A DNA stretch of 64,000 bases from Pseudoneobacillus rhizosphaerae (GCF_917563885.1 NZ_CAKJTG010000003.1:166393-230392), one strand, 5' to 3'. Shown: positions 44,534 to 54,645, counted from the stretch's first letter. Made by a program: numbers and translations. The notes: generated by a model from the sequence alone, not told the origin.

Positions 44534-44705
44534 CAGCTAGGTCGGCTAAACTTGACTGAATATGAAGATCTAGTATAAAAATATTGAATTTATAAAATAT
44601 TACAATTATAATAATATTTGGATATTGAAAAAAACTCATTTTTGATAGTAAATCCAACTGAATAAATCGATAGTAATGAATTAGACAATGTTTCAGCTAA
44701 GTATA

Positions 44706-44750
44706 AGCCGAATAAGATTAGACCATTAGTCTATGCTTATTCGGTTTTTT
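44706..44750 (+). terminator. Terminator upstream of the PAS kinase gene
   Basis: AGCCGAATAAG and CTTATTCGGTTTTTT form a strong stem around an inner pair (TTAGACCATTAGTCTA). Confidence 0.9.
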
Positions 44751-44788
44751 CATTAACCCATCATCAGAGAAAGGAACTTAAGAAAGAG

Positions 44789-46234
44789 ATGAATAGTTCG
44801 ATCGAATATGATGAAAAATTAAATTTAGAAAATCGTATAGTAAAAGATATGAATGGCAAGTTTGAGTTGGATGCCGTATATGCGATTGATTTAGAGGGGA
44901 ACATTGTTCAAATAAATCCAAGTTGTGAAGCTATTATTGGATATACGGTGGAACAATTAAGTGGAAATTCACTTTGGTCTATAGTAGAGCCTAAAAGCTT
45001 GGAAAAAGTAGTTTCTTATTATAATGAAGCACGAGTAGGGAAATATCAAAACTTTGATTGTCAATTTATACATAAAAATGGAAGCCATATTGATTTAAAC
45101 ATTATTAATCTACCTATTTTGTTAGTAGGTGAAATTGTTGGTGTCTATGGAGTTGTAAAAGACATCACAGAAATTAAACAAAAAAGACATCAAATAAGGG
45201 AAAGAGAAGTACTTTATCATCTTCTTACTGACCATTCCTTAGACATGATTACTAAGTCAAATATTGATGGAGAACTTCGTTATGTATCACCTTATTGTTT
45301 TGATTTACTTGGGTATACACCAGAGGATTTAATCGGAAAATCATCCTATGACTTCATTCATATAGATGATATAGATAGGGTATTGGGTAGCCGTTCATTA
45401 GTAATAGATACTCATCGTAACGGCAGAATATCTTACCGAATGAAACATAAAGCGGGATATTATGTTTGGGTGGAGGCACTTTGTAAATCGATCGTTAAAG
45501 AAAATAGTGATGAAATTAGAATTATTAGTGTAATTCGAGATATATCAGATCGGAAAAAAACAGAGGAAATCCTGCTACATTCTGAAAAGCTAGCAGTTGC
45601 TGGTCAACTTGCTGCCGGGATTGTCCATGAGGTTAGAAACCCATTAACAGCTATTAAGGGTTTTTTACAATTAATGGATGCTAATAAGGAGTATCAGCAT
45701 AGCTATTTTCAAATTATCCAGTCTGAAATCGATCGAATTGAGCTTATACTTAGTGAGTTATTAGTACTTTCAAAGCCAAAGGATATGGAGTTTAATAAGG
45801 CTGATTTATTGGAGATTCTACTACAGGTAAAGGCTCTTATCGATACGCATGCTACTATGAATAATATTGAGATTGAATTAAGCTACTTATCCACTATTCA
45901 AACACTAATTTGTGATGAGAATCAATTAAAGCAAGTCTTTATTAATTTTCTAAAGAATGCGATTGAAGCGATGCCTAATGGTGGAAAAATAAACATCAAC
46001 GTTTTATCAGAAGAGCGGAATACTATAAAAATTCAGATGATTGACCAAGGTTGTGGGATCCCAAAAGAGCATTTAGAGCGAGTAGGCCAACCATTTTTTA
46101 CAACGAAAGAAAATGGGACAGGGCTAGGATTTATGATTAGCATGAAGATTATTGAAAATCATCAAGGGAACATTCATATTATAAGCAATGAGAATGGAAC
46201 TACGATCGAAGTAACTTTACCAACCTCTCATTAA
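44789..46234 (+). CDS. Soluble PAS-PAS sensor histidine kinase, sporulation-kinase type
   Basis: 481 residues without membrane helices. Two PAS domains (about 20-130 and 145-255, the second ending in a PAC-like VIRDISDRKK) precede HisKA with LAAGIVHEVRNPLTAIKG, His280, and HATPase_c with NAIEAMPNGG and GTGLGFMISMKII. This is the KinA/KinE type that feeds the Spo0F phosphorelay in Bacillus. There is no adjacent regulator gene, which agrees with an orphan phosphorelay kinase. PAS domains may sense redox state or a small ligand. Confidence 0.85.
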   Translation: MNSSIEYDEKLNLENRIVKDMNGKFELDAVYAIDLEGNIVQINPSCEAIIGYTVEQLSGNSLWSIVEPKSLEKVVSYYNEARVGKYQNFDCQFIHKNGSHIDLNIINLPILLVGEIVGVYGVVKDITEIKQKRHQIREREVLYHLLTDHSLDMITKSNIDGELRYVSPYCFDLLGYTPEDLIGKSSYDFIHIDDIDRVLGSRSLVIDTHRNGRISYRMKHKAGYYVWVEALCKSIVKENSDEIRIISVIRDISDRKKTEEILLHSEKLAVAGQLAAGIVHEVRNPLTAIKGFLQLMDANKEYQHSYFQIIQSEIDRIELILSELLVLSKPKDMEFNKADLLEILLQVKALIDTHATMNNIEIELSYLSTIQTLICDENQLKQVFINFLKNAIEAMPNGGKININVLSEERNTIKIQMIDQGCGIPKEHLERVGQPFFTTKENGTGLGFMISMKIIENHQGNIHIISNENGTTIEVTLPTSH

Positions 46235-46246
46235 ATTAAACTACAT

Positions 46247-46286
46247 AAAAGCAGTGGAACTCTTTTGGTTTCCACTGCTTTTTTAC
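46247..46286 (+). terminator. Terminator of the PAS kinase gene
   Basis: AAAAGCAGTGGAA pairs with TTCCACTGCTTTT, followed by a T-run. Confidence 0.92.
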
Positions 46287-46431
46287 ATTATAATAATCCA
46301 CATTGGAAAAATAATGTGTATTAATTAAATTTCCCTTTTAATGGTTGGTAGTATGATATAAAGTTAATTTGAATAGAAGGAATTTTTTATCCAATTCATC
46401 CAAACAAATTTAATCCACTTGAGGTGTTGCT

Positions 46432-47628
46432 GTGTTAACGTCTACACGATTAATTATGATTTTCCTACTATCCTTTGTATATTACAATCTAGTACCCAAT
46501 GGTAGTCAATGGCTTAAGTATTATGTGATTGTGGCAACCATTTTGTTTATATTGAATCATATTTTACTATTCTTGGAAAAGTTTAAAAAATGGAGTCTTG
46601 TTTATATCCTTATTGATTGTATTCTTAGTTTTTTATATGGAATTTTATTTCCAAGCATAACACTTTACTTAATTTTCTTTGGAGTTATTGCTGTAACTCT
46701 TTTCTTAAGTATTTCGGATAAAAGAATCTTGAAAATTTCCTCCTATGTATTTTTAATAATATGGGGGATTGTAGCGTTTTCTTGGTGGAAACAAACGGGT
46801 AGGATTGAAATTCTTGAAAATGTCATAAGTGGTTCCTTTGTTGTCTTTGGGGCAGTTGTTGGGAATCTTATTCGAAAGCTACTCGAGGCACGTGAAACGA
46901 TGGATCGTCAATTTGAACAATTACAGTCCTCCCATCAAGCTTTATCTGAAGCACATGATCAGCTTCAAAACTATTCCAAGCAGGTAGAGGAATTGACTAC
47001 TATCCGCGAACGAAATCGAATCGCACGGGAAATTCATGATACCGTTGGGCATAAGATGACGGCTTTACTTGTTCAAATGGAGTTAAGTAAAGTTTTACTA
47101 AAACTAGATTTGCCAAAGGCTGAGGAGACGATTGAAGTTTGCGAAAATCTAGCCCGTGATGCGCTACAGGAAATTCGCTTATCCGTACGAACCTTACATC
47201 AAGAAGAAGAAGAACACGTGGCATTCATCCCAGCGATTCGAAAGCTGCTTGCAGACTTTTTTGAAACAACCAACTTAGAATCGGTTTTCGAATTAAGTGG
47301 TGACCCGACAATTATTCCAAATTATCTGCAACCAATCATGATTCGGACGATTCAAGAATCTTTAACAAATGCCAAACGACATGGAGGGGCGACCTCTTTT
47401 TTACTAAAAATGAATTGTTCGGAGGAAGCGATTACGATGATTACCAAGGATAATGGGAAAGGTGTCCATTTGATTGAGCCGGGATTTGGATTAATCAATA
47501 TTAAAGAGAGAATTGAGGAACATGGCGGAAGCGTGTTTTTCGAAAGTTTCGTAGGAGAAGGTTTCCAAATGAATGTTTTATTTCCACTTCTGCAGAAGAC
47601 GTGGAGGACTGGGGGACGAAATGATTAA
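46432..47628 (+). CDS. lnrJ: LnrJ/YfiJ-like sensor histidine kinase
   Basis: 398 residues. About five membrane helices (1-145) with very short loops, a coiled linker (about 155-190), HisKA_3 ERNRIAREIHDTVGH with His202, then IQESLTNAKRHGG and GFGLINIKERIEEHGG. It starts with GTG 46432 behind GAGGTG. Gene order kinase, regulator, ATPase, permease, permease and all five lengths match B. subtilis yfiJKLMN (lnrJKLMN), which senses and expels linearmycin-type polyenes. It overlaps lnrK by 8 bases. Equivalence is inferred from order and length. Confidence 0.8.
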   Translation: MLTSTRLIMIFLLSFVYYNLVPNGSQWLKYYVIVATILFILNHILLFLEKFKKWSLVYILIDCILSFLYGILFPSITLYLIFFGVIAVTLFLSISDKRILKISSYVFLIIWGIVAFSWWKQTGRIEILENVISGSFVVFGAVVGNLIRKLLEARETMDRQFEQLQSSHQALSEAHDQLQNYSKQVEELTTIRERNRIAREIHDTVGHKMTALLVQMELSKVLLKLDLPKAEETIEVCENLARDALQEIRLSVRTLHQEEEEHVAFIPAIRKLLADFFETTNLESVFELSGDPTIIPNYLQPIMIRTIQESLTNAKRHGGATSFLLKMNCSEEAITMITKDNGKGVHLIEPGFGLINIKERIEEHGGSVFFESFVGEGFQMNVLFPLLQKTWRTGGRND

Positions 47629-48289
47629 GATTGTCGTTGTCGATGACCAACCATTAATACGCGATGGATTGGCCACACTATTAGGACTAAGACCAGAACT
47701 AGAAGTAATTGGTACTGCTGGCGATGGCCGTGAAGCCTTTGAGAAAGTGAAACAGCTAAACCCTGATATCGTCTTAATGGACATTCGGATGCCAGGAACA
47801 AACGGTGTGGAAGCTACTAGTCTCATCACCCAAAATGTCACGGGTGTAAAGGTGTTAATGTTAACGACCTTTAAAGACAGCGAGTTAATTTTTGAAGCAT
47901 TAGAGAAGGGTGCAAGTGGTTATTTACTAAAGGATATGCCAACAGACACCATCGTAAAAGCAATCTTGACAGTCCATTCAGGTGGAATTGTCCTCCCCCC
48001 AGATATCACCGCACAAATGCTGAAAGAATTGAAAAAATCAAAGGTATTTGAAACTCCGTCTGATCAAGTAGAGGCTCCAAAATTACTTGAAGAATTGACT
48101 GAAAGAGAACTAGAAGTGTTAAAGCAGCTTGGATATGGACATAGCAACAAAGAGATTGCGGGCATCCTATTTATTACGGAAGGTACCGTCAAAAACCATG
48201 TATCCAGCCTGATTAATAAGCTTGAACTTCGTGATCGGACTCAAGCAGCCATTTTTGCTGTACGTTATGGAATCACAACCTTCTTGTAA
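47621..48289 (+). CDS. lnrK: LnrK/YfiK-like NarL-family response regulator
   Basis: 222 residues: receiver with Asp54 (VLMDIRMP), LLKDM near 105, and LuxR-type helix-turn-helix (LTERELEVLKQLGYG, EGTVKNHVSSLINKL). ATG 47621 follows GACTGGGGGACGAA. It most likely activates the ABC exporter genes starting 165 bases downstream; that gap would hold the operator. Confidence 0.85.
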   Translation: MIKIVVVDDQPLIRDGLATLLGLRPELEVIGTAGDGREAFEKVKQLNPDIVLMDIRMPGTNGVEATSLITQNVTGVKVLMLTTFKDSELIFEALEKGASGYLLKDMPTDTIVKAILTVHSGGIVLPPDITAQMLKELKKSKVFETPSDQVEAPKLLEELTERELEVLKQLGYGHSNKEIAGILFITEGTVKNHVSSLINKLELRDRTQAAIFAVRYGITTFL

Positions 48290-48453
48290 GCAACGCATTC
48301 ATTTGGCACATGACTTTTAGCATAGAAACCATTCCAAAAGGCCTGAAAGGGTCTTTTTTATTTAGTTAAATTCTATCCTGCGCTACATGGAAACTTCTTC
48401 TAATTGAAATAGAATGAACGTAACAAAGAGAAGAAAAAAGGGGTGTTGGTGTT

Positions 48454-49389
48454 ATGTTAGTTGTGAGCGATATAAAAAAATCTTTCGATCAAAAAGAGGT
48501 TGTACGGGGCGTTTCGTTTTCGGTAGAAAAAGGTGAGTCTTTCGGATTGCTAGGTCCTAATGGAGCTGGTAAATCGACAACCATTAGTATGATTTGTGGT
48601 TTACTGACTTATGACTCCGGTGAAGTGACGGTCGACGGAATTTCGGTTAAGAAAAAACCGCTCGACGTGAAGAAGAAAATCGGTGTAGTCCCACAAGAAA
48701 TTGCCTTATATCCAACGATGTCAGCTAAAGAAAATTTGCTATTTTGGGGTAAAATGTACGGACTCTCAAGTAAGCTTGCCAAAAAACGTGTTGATGAGGT
48801 ATTGGAGTATGTTGGCTTACGTGATCGGGCAAATGACAAAATTGAAACCTTTTCAGGTGGGATGAAAAGAAGGATAAATATTGGTGCCTCATTAATGCAT
48901 GAACCTGAATTACTCATAATGGATGAACCAACAGTTGGAATCGATCCCCAAAGTCGAAATCATATTTTAGAAACGGTCAAACGGTTAAATCAAAATGGCA
49001 TGACTGTTATTTATACAAGTCATTACATGGAGGAAGTCGAGTTTTTATGTAATCGAATCGGCATCGTTGATCAAGGGAAAATGATTGCTTTAGGTACAAA
49101 AAGCGATTTAGTAAACAGGCTAGCAGGGGGGACGGTAATCAAGTTAAGCGTTGCTTCCTTAAAGGATGAATTTACAGCTTCCTTAAGAAAAGTTACCAAT
49201 GTGGAACGGGTGATTCCAGATATTGAAAACAACTCAGTAGATATATTTGTTCATCATCATCAACTTGCCTTCAGCGATATTATTGCTTGCGCCATGGATA
49301 ATCGCGTTCAAGTACTATCCTTTGAAGTCCAGGAACCAAACTTAGAAAGTCTTTTTCTATCATTAACAGGAAGAACATTACGTGATTAA
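48454..49389 (+). CDS. lnrL: LnrL/YfiL-like ABC transporter ATPase
   Basis: 311 residues, identical in length to B. subtilis LnrL. Walker A GPNGAGKST (34-42), signature FSGGMKRR (about 134-141), Walker B LLIMDEPTVGID (about 154-165), then a C-terminal extension of about 90 residues. It energises export through the two permeases that follow (14 and 16 base gaps). Confidence 0.88.
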   Translation: MLVVSDIKKSFDQKEVVRGVSFSVEKGESFGLLGPNGAGKSTTISMICGLLTYDSGEVTVDGISVKKKPLDVKKKIGVVPQEIALYPTMSAKENLLFWGKMYGLSSKLAKKRVDEVLEYVGLRDRANDKIETFSGGMKRRINIGASLMHEPELLIMDEPTVGIDPQSRNHILETVKRLNQNGMTVIYTSHYMEEVEFLCNRIGIVDQGKMIALGTKSDLVNRLAGGTVIKLSVASLKDEFTASLRKVTNVERVIPDIENNSVDIFVHHHQLAFSDIIACAMDNRVQVLSFEVQEPNLESLFLSLTGRTLRD

Positions 49390-49402
49390 GGGGGGAAAAG
49401 CG

Positions 49403-50605
49403 ATGAAAAGTTTTATCATTGCTTGGAAGGATTTTAAGATTCGGGTGAAGGACCGTAAAGGATTTGTGACGATGATTGTCATGCCGCTCATCTTGACCGC
49501 CATTTTAGGAGCTGCCCTAAGTGATGTAATGGGGGGTGATGGAGGTTTTAGTGACACAACGGTTGGTCTATACCAAGCAGATCAAGATCCAATATCCGAA
49601 GCCTTTCGTAGAGAGGTATTACTAGAATTAGAGTTTGTTAAGGTAAAGATGGTAAAGAATGATACGGAGCTTGAAGAGCTGTTACGTGATGGGAAAATAG
49701 ATGTTGGTTTATCGATACCAGAGGGGTGGAGCTCGGATCTAAATAACGGAGGTCTGAAAGAAATTCTTATCTACTCCCAAGCTGATAAACAAATCAAAGC
49801 CACAGTTATCCAATCTATTGTGGAGTCTTTTAGCGAACGGGTAAAGACGATTTCATTAAGCACTACTGCGGTGATTAACGATTTAACAAAGTCGACGGTA
49901 GTTACTACAGGCTCAGTCAATTTAAAAGAAGTGGTCGACGTAATCGTAGCAGACCTAAATCAAGCTGGCCAAATTCAATTTGGAATAGAAGAAGAATCAA
50001 TTGGTAAAAAAATGGTCTCATCGATGCAATATTATGCAGCAGCAATGGCAGTCATGTTTTTATTGTTTAATGCCACAATGGGAGCTAAATCCATTATTCA
50101 AGAGCGCAGTACGGAAACCTTAGCGCGGCTAATGATGTCACCCACAAGTAATGGATCGATTTTAATAGGGAAATTTCTGGGTACTCTTCTGTTTGCATTC
50201 GTTCAACTGATCATTTTCTTTTGTGCAACCTCCCTATTCTATGATGTTAATTGGGGTGGGAATATTCTTCAAGTATTGGCGATTGGGATTGCCTATTCAG
50301 TGGCTGTTTCAGGACTATCCATGATTCTTGCAAGCCTTGTTTCAGAAGAAAAAACAACTGATGTCATCAGTGGGGTAGGAATCCAAATTTTTGCAATTTT
50401 AGGAGGCTCCATGCTTCCAATCTATGTATTCCCTGATGCCCTTCAAACATTTGCGAATATTACTCCGAACAAATGGGCGTTGACTAGCTTTTTAACCATC
50501 ATGTCCGGTACATCATGGGATAAATTATTCCTACCGATGTCTGTTTTATTATTAATAGGGCTTTTATCGTTAACGATCGGTACGTGGCGATTAAAGGCTA
50601 GATAA
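49403..50605 (+). CDS. lnrM: LnrM/YfiM-like ABC-2 permease
   Basis: 400 residues from ATG 49403, behind AAGGGGGGAAAAG; the earlier GTG at 49382 is less likely. ABC-2/NatB-like topology: one N-terminal helix, a large outside domain of about 160 residues (45-215), then five or six helices with the motif ERSTETLARLMMSPTS at about 233-248. It pairs with the next permease. Confidence 0.85.
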   Translation: MKSFIIAWKDFKIRVKDRKGFVTMIVMPLILTAILGAALSDVMGGDGGFSDTTVGLYQADQDPISEAFRREVLLELEFVKVKMVKNDTELEELLRDGKIDVGLSIPEGWSSDLNNGGLKEILIYSQADKQIKATVIQSIVESFSERVKTISLSTTAVINDLTKSTVVTTGSVNLKEVVDVIVADLNQAGQIQFGIEEESIGKKMVSSMQYYAAAMAVMFLLFNATMGAKSIIQERSTETLARLMMSPTSNGSILIGKFLGTLLFAFVQLIIFFCATSLFYDVNWGGNILQVLAIGIAYSVAVSGLSMILASLVSEEKTTDVISGVGIQIFAILGGSMLPIYVFPDALQTFANITPNKWALTSFLTIMSGTSWDKLFLPMSVLLLIGLLSLTIGTWRLKAR

Positions 50606-50621
50606 GGAGGAAGCAATTTTT

Positions 50622-51779
50622 ATGAAAAAATCATGGGTTATTTGTAGTATGGAAATCAGCCGACTTCTGAAAAAGCGGCAAACATATTTGCTTATGTTCG
50701 TCATGCCCCTACTTTTTACGCTCATTTTTGGTTCATTAATGAGCGGTGGCGAACAAGAGAAGATGACCATTTTGTTAGTGGATAAAGATCAAACCGATTT
50801 ATCACAGACCCTATACGAACAATTAAAGGAGGATAATGCCCTTTTTAGCTTAAAGAAAAGTACAGAAGTAAAGGCAAAACAAATGATCGAATCCAAAAAA
50901 ATCCCTGGAGTGATTATCATTCAAAAAGGATTCCAGGATGGGATGCTTCAAAGTGAAGATTCCTTTGTAGGATTTCAAAAAATTCCTGAGTTGACTTCAA
51001 GTTCAACAATTACAGGGTATGTATCTGATAAGCTTTCAAAGATGAAAATAGAAGTAACGGCTTCCAATCAATGGAGTCAATATAGTGGTGAGGCATGGGA
51101 AGTGATGTATACAGGAATGGAAAATTCAAAAGAACAGCCACTTGCTATTCGACATGTCCATATAGATAAGAATGAATCAGTTCCTCAGATGAATGGAATG
51201 TCTGCACGTGCTGCTGGATTCTCTATTATGTTTGTGATGATGATGTTGTTGAGTGTCACTGGTACGATAATCGAGGCGAGAAAAAATGGTGTGTGGTATC
51301 GAATACTTGCTACCCCTTCTTCCAAGCTCGAAATTGCTTTTGGCTATTTACTATCCTTCTTTCTAATTGGCTGGATTCAATTTGGAGTTCTACTCATTAC
51401 TACTCATTATCTGTTTGATGTTCAATGGGGTAATCCTTTCTCCATCGCCATTTTAGTATCTGCCTTGTTATTTGCAATTGTCGGGTTAGGTCTATGTATT
51501 GCGGGTATGGTCAAAACGGTCGAACAACAAGCTTCCATTGGTAACTTAATCGTCGTGTCAACCTGTATGCTGAGTGGTGTATATTGGCCGATTGAAATTA
51601 CACCTAAATTCATGCAAAAAATGGCAGAGTTCCTACCACAAACATGGGCGTTGAGAGGATTTACAGAAATAATAGTGAGTGGGGGAACCTTGATTGATAT
51701 TATCGATAACATCGCCATCCTGATCGGTTTTGGATTATTATTTCTTGTTGTAGGAATGAGAAGAATACGATTTGAGTGA
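50622..51779 (+). CDS. lnrN: LnrN/YfiN-like ABC-2 permease
   Basis: 385 residues, the same as B. subtilis LnrN. An N-terminal helix, an outside domain (about 45-190), then membrane helices with EARKNGVWYRILATPSSKLE in the first cytoplasmic loop and NLIVVSTCMLSGVYWPI later. AAGGAGG precedes ATG 50622. A terminator closes the exporter operon. Confidence 0.85.
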   Translation: MKKSWVICSMEISRLLKKRQTYLLMFVMPLLFTLIFGSLMSGGEQEKMTILLVDKDQTDLSQTLYEQLKEDNALFSLKKSTEVKAKQMIESKKIPGVIIIQKGFQDGMLQSEDSFVGFQKIPELTSSSTITGYVSDKLSKMKIEVTASNQWSQYSGEAWEVMYTGMENSKEQPLAIRHVHIDKNESVPQMNGMSARAAGFSIMFVMMMLLSVTGTIIEARKNGVWYRILATPSSKLEIAFGYLLSFFLIGWIQFGVLLITTHYLFDVQWGNPFSIAILVSALLFAIVGLGLCIAGMVKTVEQQASIGNLIVVSTCMLSGVYWPIEITPKFMQKMAEFLPQTWALRGFTEIIVSGGTLIDIIDNIAILIGFGLLFLVVGMRRIRFE

Positions 51780-51783
51780 GAAA

Positions 51784-51812
51784 ACAAGCATAGTGCTTGT
51801 TTTTTTATTTGT
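51784..51812 (+). terminator. Terminator of the lnr-like operon
   Basis: AAACAAGCA and TGCTTGTTT with a three-base loop, then a T-run. Confidence 0.9.
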
Positions 51813-51823
51813 ACCTGCAAAGC

Positions 51824-51883
51824 GATTTACGCCCGTATAAGTAGATTTACGCCCGTATAAGTGGATTAACGCCTTTGCACTCG
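51824..51883. repeat. Three 20-base direct repeats
   Basis: GATTTACGCCCGTATAAGTA at 51824 is followed by a near-identical copy at 51844 and a diverged one at 51864. TGCAAAGCG before and CGCCTTTGCA at the end form an outer inverted repeat. The rest of the gap 51884-52057 holds no gene. Confidence 0.8.
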
Positions 51884-52057
51884 ACCACCCTCCTCAAGAT
51901 AATTCGCTAATGGATTCTTGAAATAATTCTGTTGTTTCAAACTATGCAGACGGATATTTATCTATCTAACAAGTTTGGCACTTTTTTATTTATATTAGGA
52001 TAATATTTTCTGGTACGAAAGTACTGGAAAGTTTTTTATTTGTATAAAAATCAATAA

Positions 52058-52071
52058 CGAAACCGCTTTCA
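52058..52071 (+). promoter_or_regulatory. cre-like site (CcpA)
   Basis: CGAAACCGCTTTCA matches the cre consensus TGAAARCGYTTTCA at 12 of 14 positions. It lies 22 bases upstream of the -35 of the transporter/hydrolase promoter, a position that fits activation or looping rather than direct blockage. Confidence 0.5.
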
Positions 52072-52093
52072 TTGAAAATTCTAAAAATTTGAA

Positions 52094-52122
52094 TTGACTG
52101 ATAACTGCTATTGTATTATTAT
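52094..52122 (+). promoter_or_regulatory. SigA promoter of the transporter-M20 operon
   Basis: TTGACT (52094-52099), a 17-base spacer and TATTAT (52117-52122), each five of six matches to consensus. Confidence 0.7.
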
Positions 52123-52190
52123 TCTACTAACATATTATTTTTCGGGAAACGAAAGATAATAAATATCAAAAAGAAAGTGGAGGGATACTT

Positions 52191-53396
52191 ATGTCACAAA
52201 TGCTAGCCTTAGTCATTCTTACGTTTATTTTATTTGTTGGAGATTTTGTAGCCGTTCGTACGAAAGCATGGGTACCATCTATTTTCATCTGTGCTACCTT
52301 GTTTTTACTAGGATATTGGACATTCTTTCCGCAAAATATCGTTGAATTAGCGGGAGTTCCACCAGTTGTTGCGACAATGCTGATGTACTTATTAATCACG
52401 AATATGGGCACTTTATTATCCATTCAAGAATTGAAAAACCAGTGGAAGACAATTGTTATTGCTCTCTCAGGAATTGTCGGAATCATCGCTTTATTATTCG
52501 GAGTAGGGACCTTTCTTTTCGGTTTCGAGACAATTGTTGTTGCCATTCCGCCTTTAGTTGGTGGGGTCGTATCTGCTTTAATTATGTCAGAAGGGGCAAA
52601 AGAGGCAGGACTTGCTTCACTATCTGTTTTTGCCATCGTCATCTATGTTATGCAAGGCTTTGCAGGTTACCCACTAACATCGATCATGTTGAAAAAAGAA
52701 GGAAAAAGATTACTTACGCAATACCGTAATGGACAACTTACTGATGAGGCTCAGGGAAAAGTAGCATCAGAAATAGCTGCTACTGTGGCAACGCCAAAGG
52801 TTGAACTTAAACTTTTTAAAAATATGCCAGCCAAATACAACACAGAGTTCTTTAAGTTTTTTAGACTAGCATTAGTTGCTTATCTTGCCTATCAGGTTTC
52901 TACTCTATTAGCACCAATCGTTTCGATTAGCCCATTCGTTCTTTGCTTATTGTTTGGGGTTATCGCTACAAGCGTTGGTTTCCTTGAGAAGCACCCTTTA
53001 CAAAAAGCAAATGGTTTTGGCTTCGCCATCTTAGGGTTAATGCTATTCATTTTTGATGGTCTAAAAAAGGCAACACCAAGTATGATGTTAGAAATACTTT
53101 ATCCGCTTATCGGTACGATTGTAATCGGAGTGATTGGTATGTATATATTCTCATTCATCGCTGGGAAGCTATTAAAAGTAAGTAAAGAAATGGCATTTGC
53201 CGTGTCACTGACAGCATTATACGGATTTCCGGCTGATTATATTATTACAGCAGAAGTAATCAAATCTTTATCAGAAGATGAAAAAGAAAGAGAAATGCTG
53301 ACAAGCCGTATGCTACCACCAATGCTAGTAGGTGGATTTATCACCGTTACGATTGTTTCCGTTATCTTAGCAGGTATCTTTGTCGGATTCCTGTAA
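52191..53396 (+). CDS. Polytopic membrane protein, putative solute transporter
   Basis: 401 residues with 10-11 predicted helices in two similar halves and a cytoplasmic loop around 170-205. I do not recognise a named family with certainty; the symmetrical design recalls glutamate-symporter-like carriers. Notable segments are IPPLVGGVVSALIMSEGAKEAG (about 120-141) and ALYGFPADYIITAEV (about 340-354). It heads an operon with two M20 amidohydrolases (gaps of 19 and 0 bases), which suggests uptake of an N-carbamoyl or N-acyl amino acid or small peptide. GTGGAGGG precedes the start. Confidence 0.6.
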   Translation: MSQMLALVILTFILFVGDFVAVRTKAWVPSIFICATLFLLGYWTFFPQNIVELAGVPPVVATMLMYLLITNMGTLLSIQELKNQWKTIVIALSGIVGIIALLFGVGTFLFGFETIVVAIPPLVGGVVSALIMSEGAKEAGLASLSVFAIVIYVMQGFAGYPLTSIMLKKEGKRLLTQYRNGQLTDEAQGKVASEIAATVATPKVELKLFKNMPAKYNTEFFKFFRLALVAYLAYQVSTLLAPIVSISPFVLCLLFGVIATSVGFLEKHPLQKANGFGFAILGLMLFIFDGLKKATPSMMLEILYPLIGTIVIGVIGMYIFSFIAGKLLKVSKEMAFAVSLTALYGFPADYIITAEVIKSLSEDEKEREMLTSRMLPPMLVGGFITVTIVSVILAGIFVGFL

Positions 53397-53415
53397 AAAA
53401 ATCTAGGGGGTTCAT

Positions 53416-54645
53416 ATGAACGACATTCAAGAAAGAATTGAAAGACATATAGACTTATTGAGTGAATTTACTGCAACACCAGGGAAAGGCACTACTAGAC
53501 TTACTTACAGTAAAGAAGATTTTCAAGCACGTAAATATATAAAAGAAACGATGAAGGAATACGGTTTAACAGTTCGCGAAGACGGTTTCGGTAATATCTT
53601 CGGCAAGCTGGAAGGTTCGATAAAGGATGCGCCTAGCGTCCTAATCGGTTCCCATTTTGACTCAGTTCCAAACGGAGGCTCCTATGATGGACCCACCGGT
53701 GTGGTTGCAGCACTTGAAGTGGCAGCTCTTTTTTCAAAAAATCAATTAACACCCAAATACCCATTAGAAGTCATTGCCCTTGTGGAAGAAGAGGGATCAA
53801 GATTTGGTGGTGGACTAATGGGTTCTAGAGGAATTGTTGGAACCCTTAGCGAGGAAGACTTTTTCAATCTAAGAGATAAAGATGGTATTTCTACTGTTGA
53901 AGCCATGACCCAAATTGGGCTAGACCCAACGCTTCCAAAAGTAAGAGATTCAAAAATGCTTAAGGCATTCCTTGAATTACACATCGAGCAAGGGCCAATT
54001 CTAGAAGAACAAAACATTCCAATTGGGGTAGTAGAAGCTATTGTTGGTTTAACTCAGTTAGAAGTAATCGTAACGGGTCAAGCAGGTCATGCCGGTACGA
54101 CTCCGATGGACAAAAGATCAGATGCACTCGTGACGGCTGCCAGAATTATTGGTCAATTACCGGATCTAGCCATTGGTAAAGGGGAAGGCACGGTTATCAC
54201 AACAGGTCGACTTCAGGTTTTTCCAAACGGGGCAAATGTCATTCCAGATAAAACCGTATTTTCCGTAGACATTCGATCTGGAAAGGAAGAAAACGTCCTT
54301 CAAGTCATAGAGGATGTGAAAAAATTAGTAGATTCCTTTAATGGCAATGGAATTCAAACCTCCATTGAACAGCAATTATATATTCAACCTAAAAAGATGA
54401 ATCAAGATATTATTACGTTGTTAAAGGAAAAGAGTGGTCATTTTAACATTCCATCCTGTTCCATTAACAGTGGAGCAGGTCATGACGCAATGGTCTTTTC
54501 TGATTTTACCAATGTTGGAATGCTATTCATTCCAAGTAAGAATGGTCTAAGTCATTGTCCTGAAGAATGGTCAGATTCACTTCATATTGCCAATGCTGTA
54601 CAAATTTTATTTGAGACAGCTAAGCAGTTAACGGAGGCAGAGTAA
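53416..54645 (+). CDS. M20 amidohydrolase, N-carbamoyl-amino-acid/allantoate type
   Basis: 409 residues. The metal site appears as SHFDSVPNGGSYDGPTG (His about 79, Asp about 90), VALVEEEGSRFGGGLMGSRG (Glu-Glu about 122-124), HIEQGPILE (His about 192), and the terminal His in SGAGHDAM. These are the hallmarks of the AllC/HyuC/AmaB group that removes carbamoyl or ureido groups and releases ammonia or an amino acid. GGGGG before ATG. Its neighbours are a transporter and a second M20 enzyme, forming a catabolic set. Confidence 0.88.
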   Translation: MNDIQERIERHIDLLSEFTATPGKGTTRLTYSKEDFQARKYIKETMKEYGLTVREDGFGNIFGKLEGSIKDAPSVLIGSHFDSVPNGGSYDGPTGVVAALEVAALFSKNQLTPKYPLEVIALVEEEGSRFGGGLMGSRGIVGTLSEEDFFNLRDKDGISTVEAMTQIGLDPTLPKVRDSKMLKAFLELHIEQGPILEEQNIPIGVVEAIVGLTQLEVIVTGQAGHAGTTPMDKRSDALVTAARIIGQLPDLAIGKGEGTVITTGRLQVFPNGANVIPDKTVFSVDIRSGKEENVLQVIEDVKKLVDSFNGNGIQTSIEQQLYIQPKKMNQDIITLLKEKSGHFNIPSCSINSGAGHDAMVFSDFTNVGMLFIPSKNGLSHCPEEWSDSLHIANAVQILFETAKQLTEAE

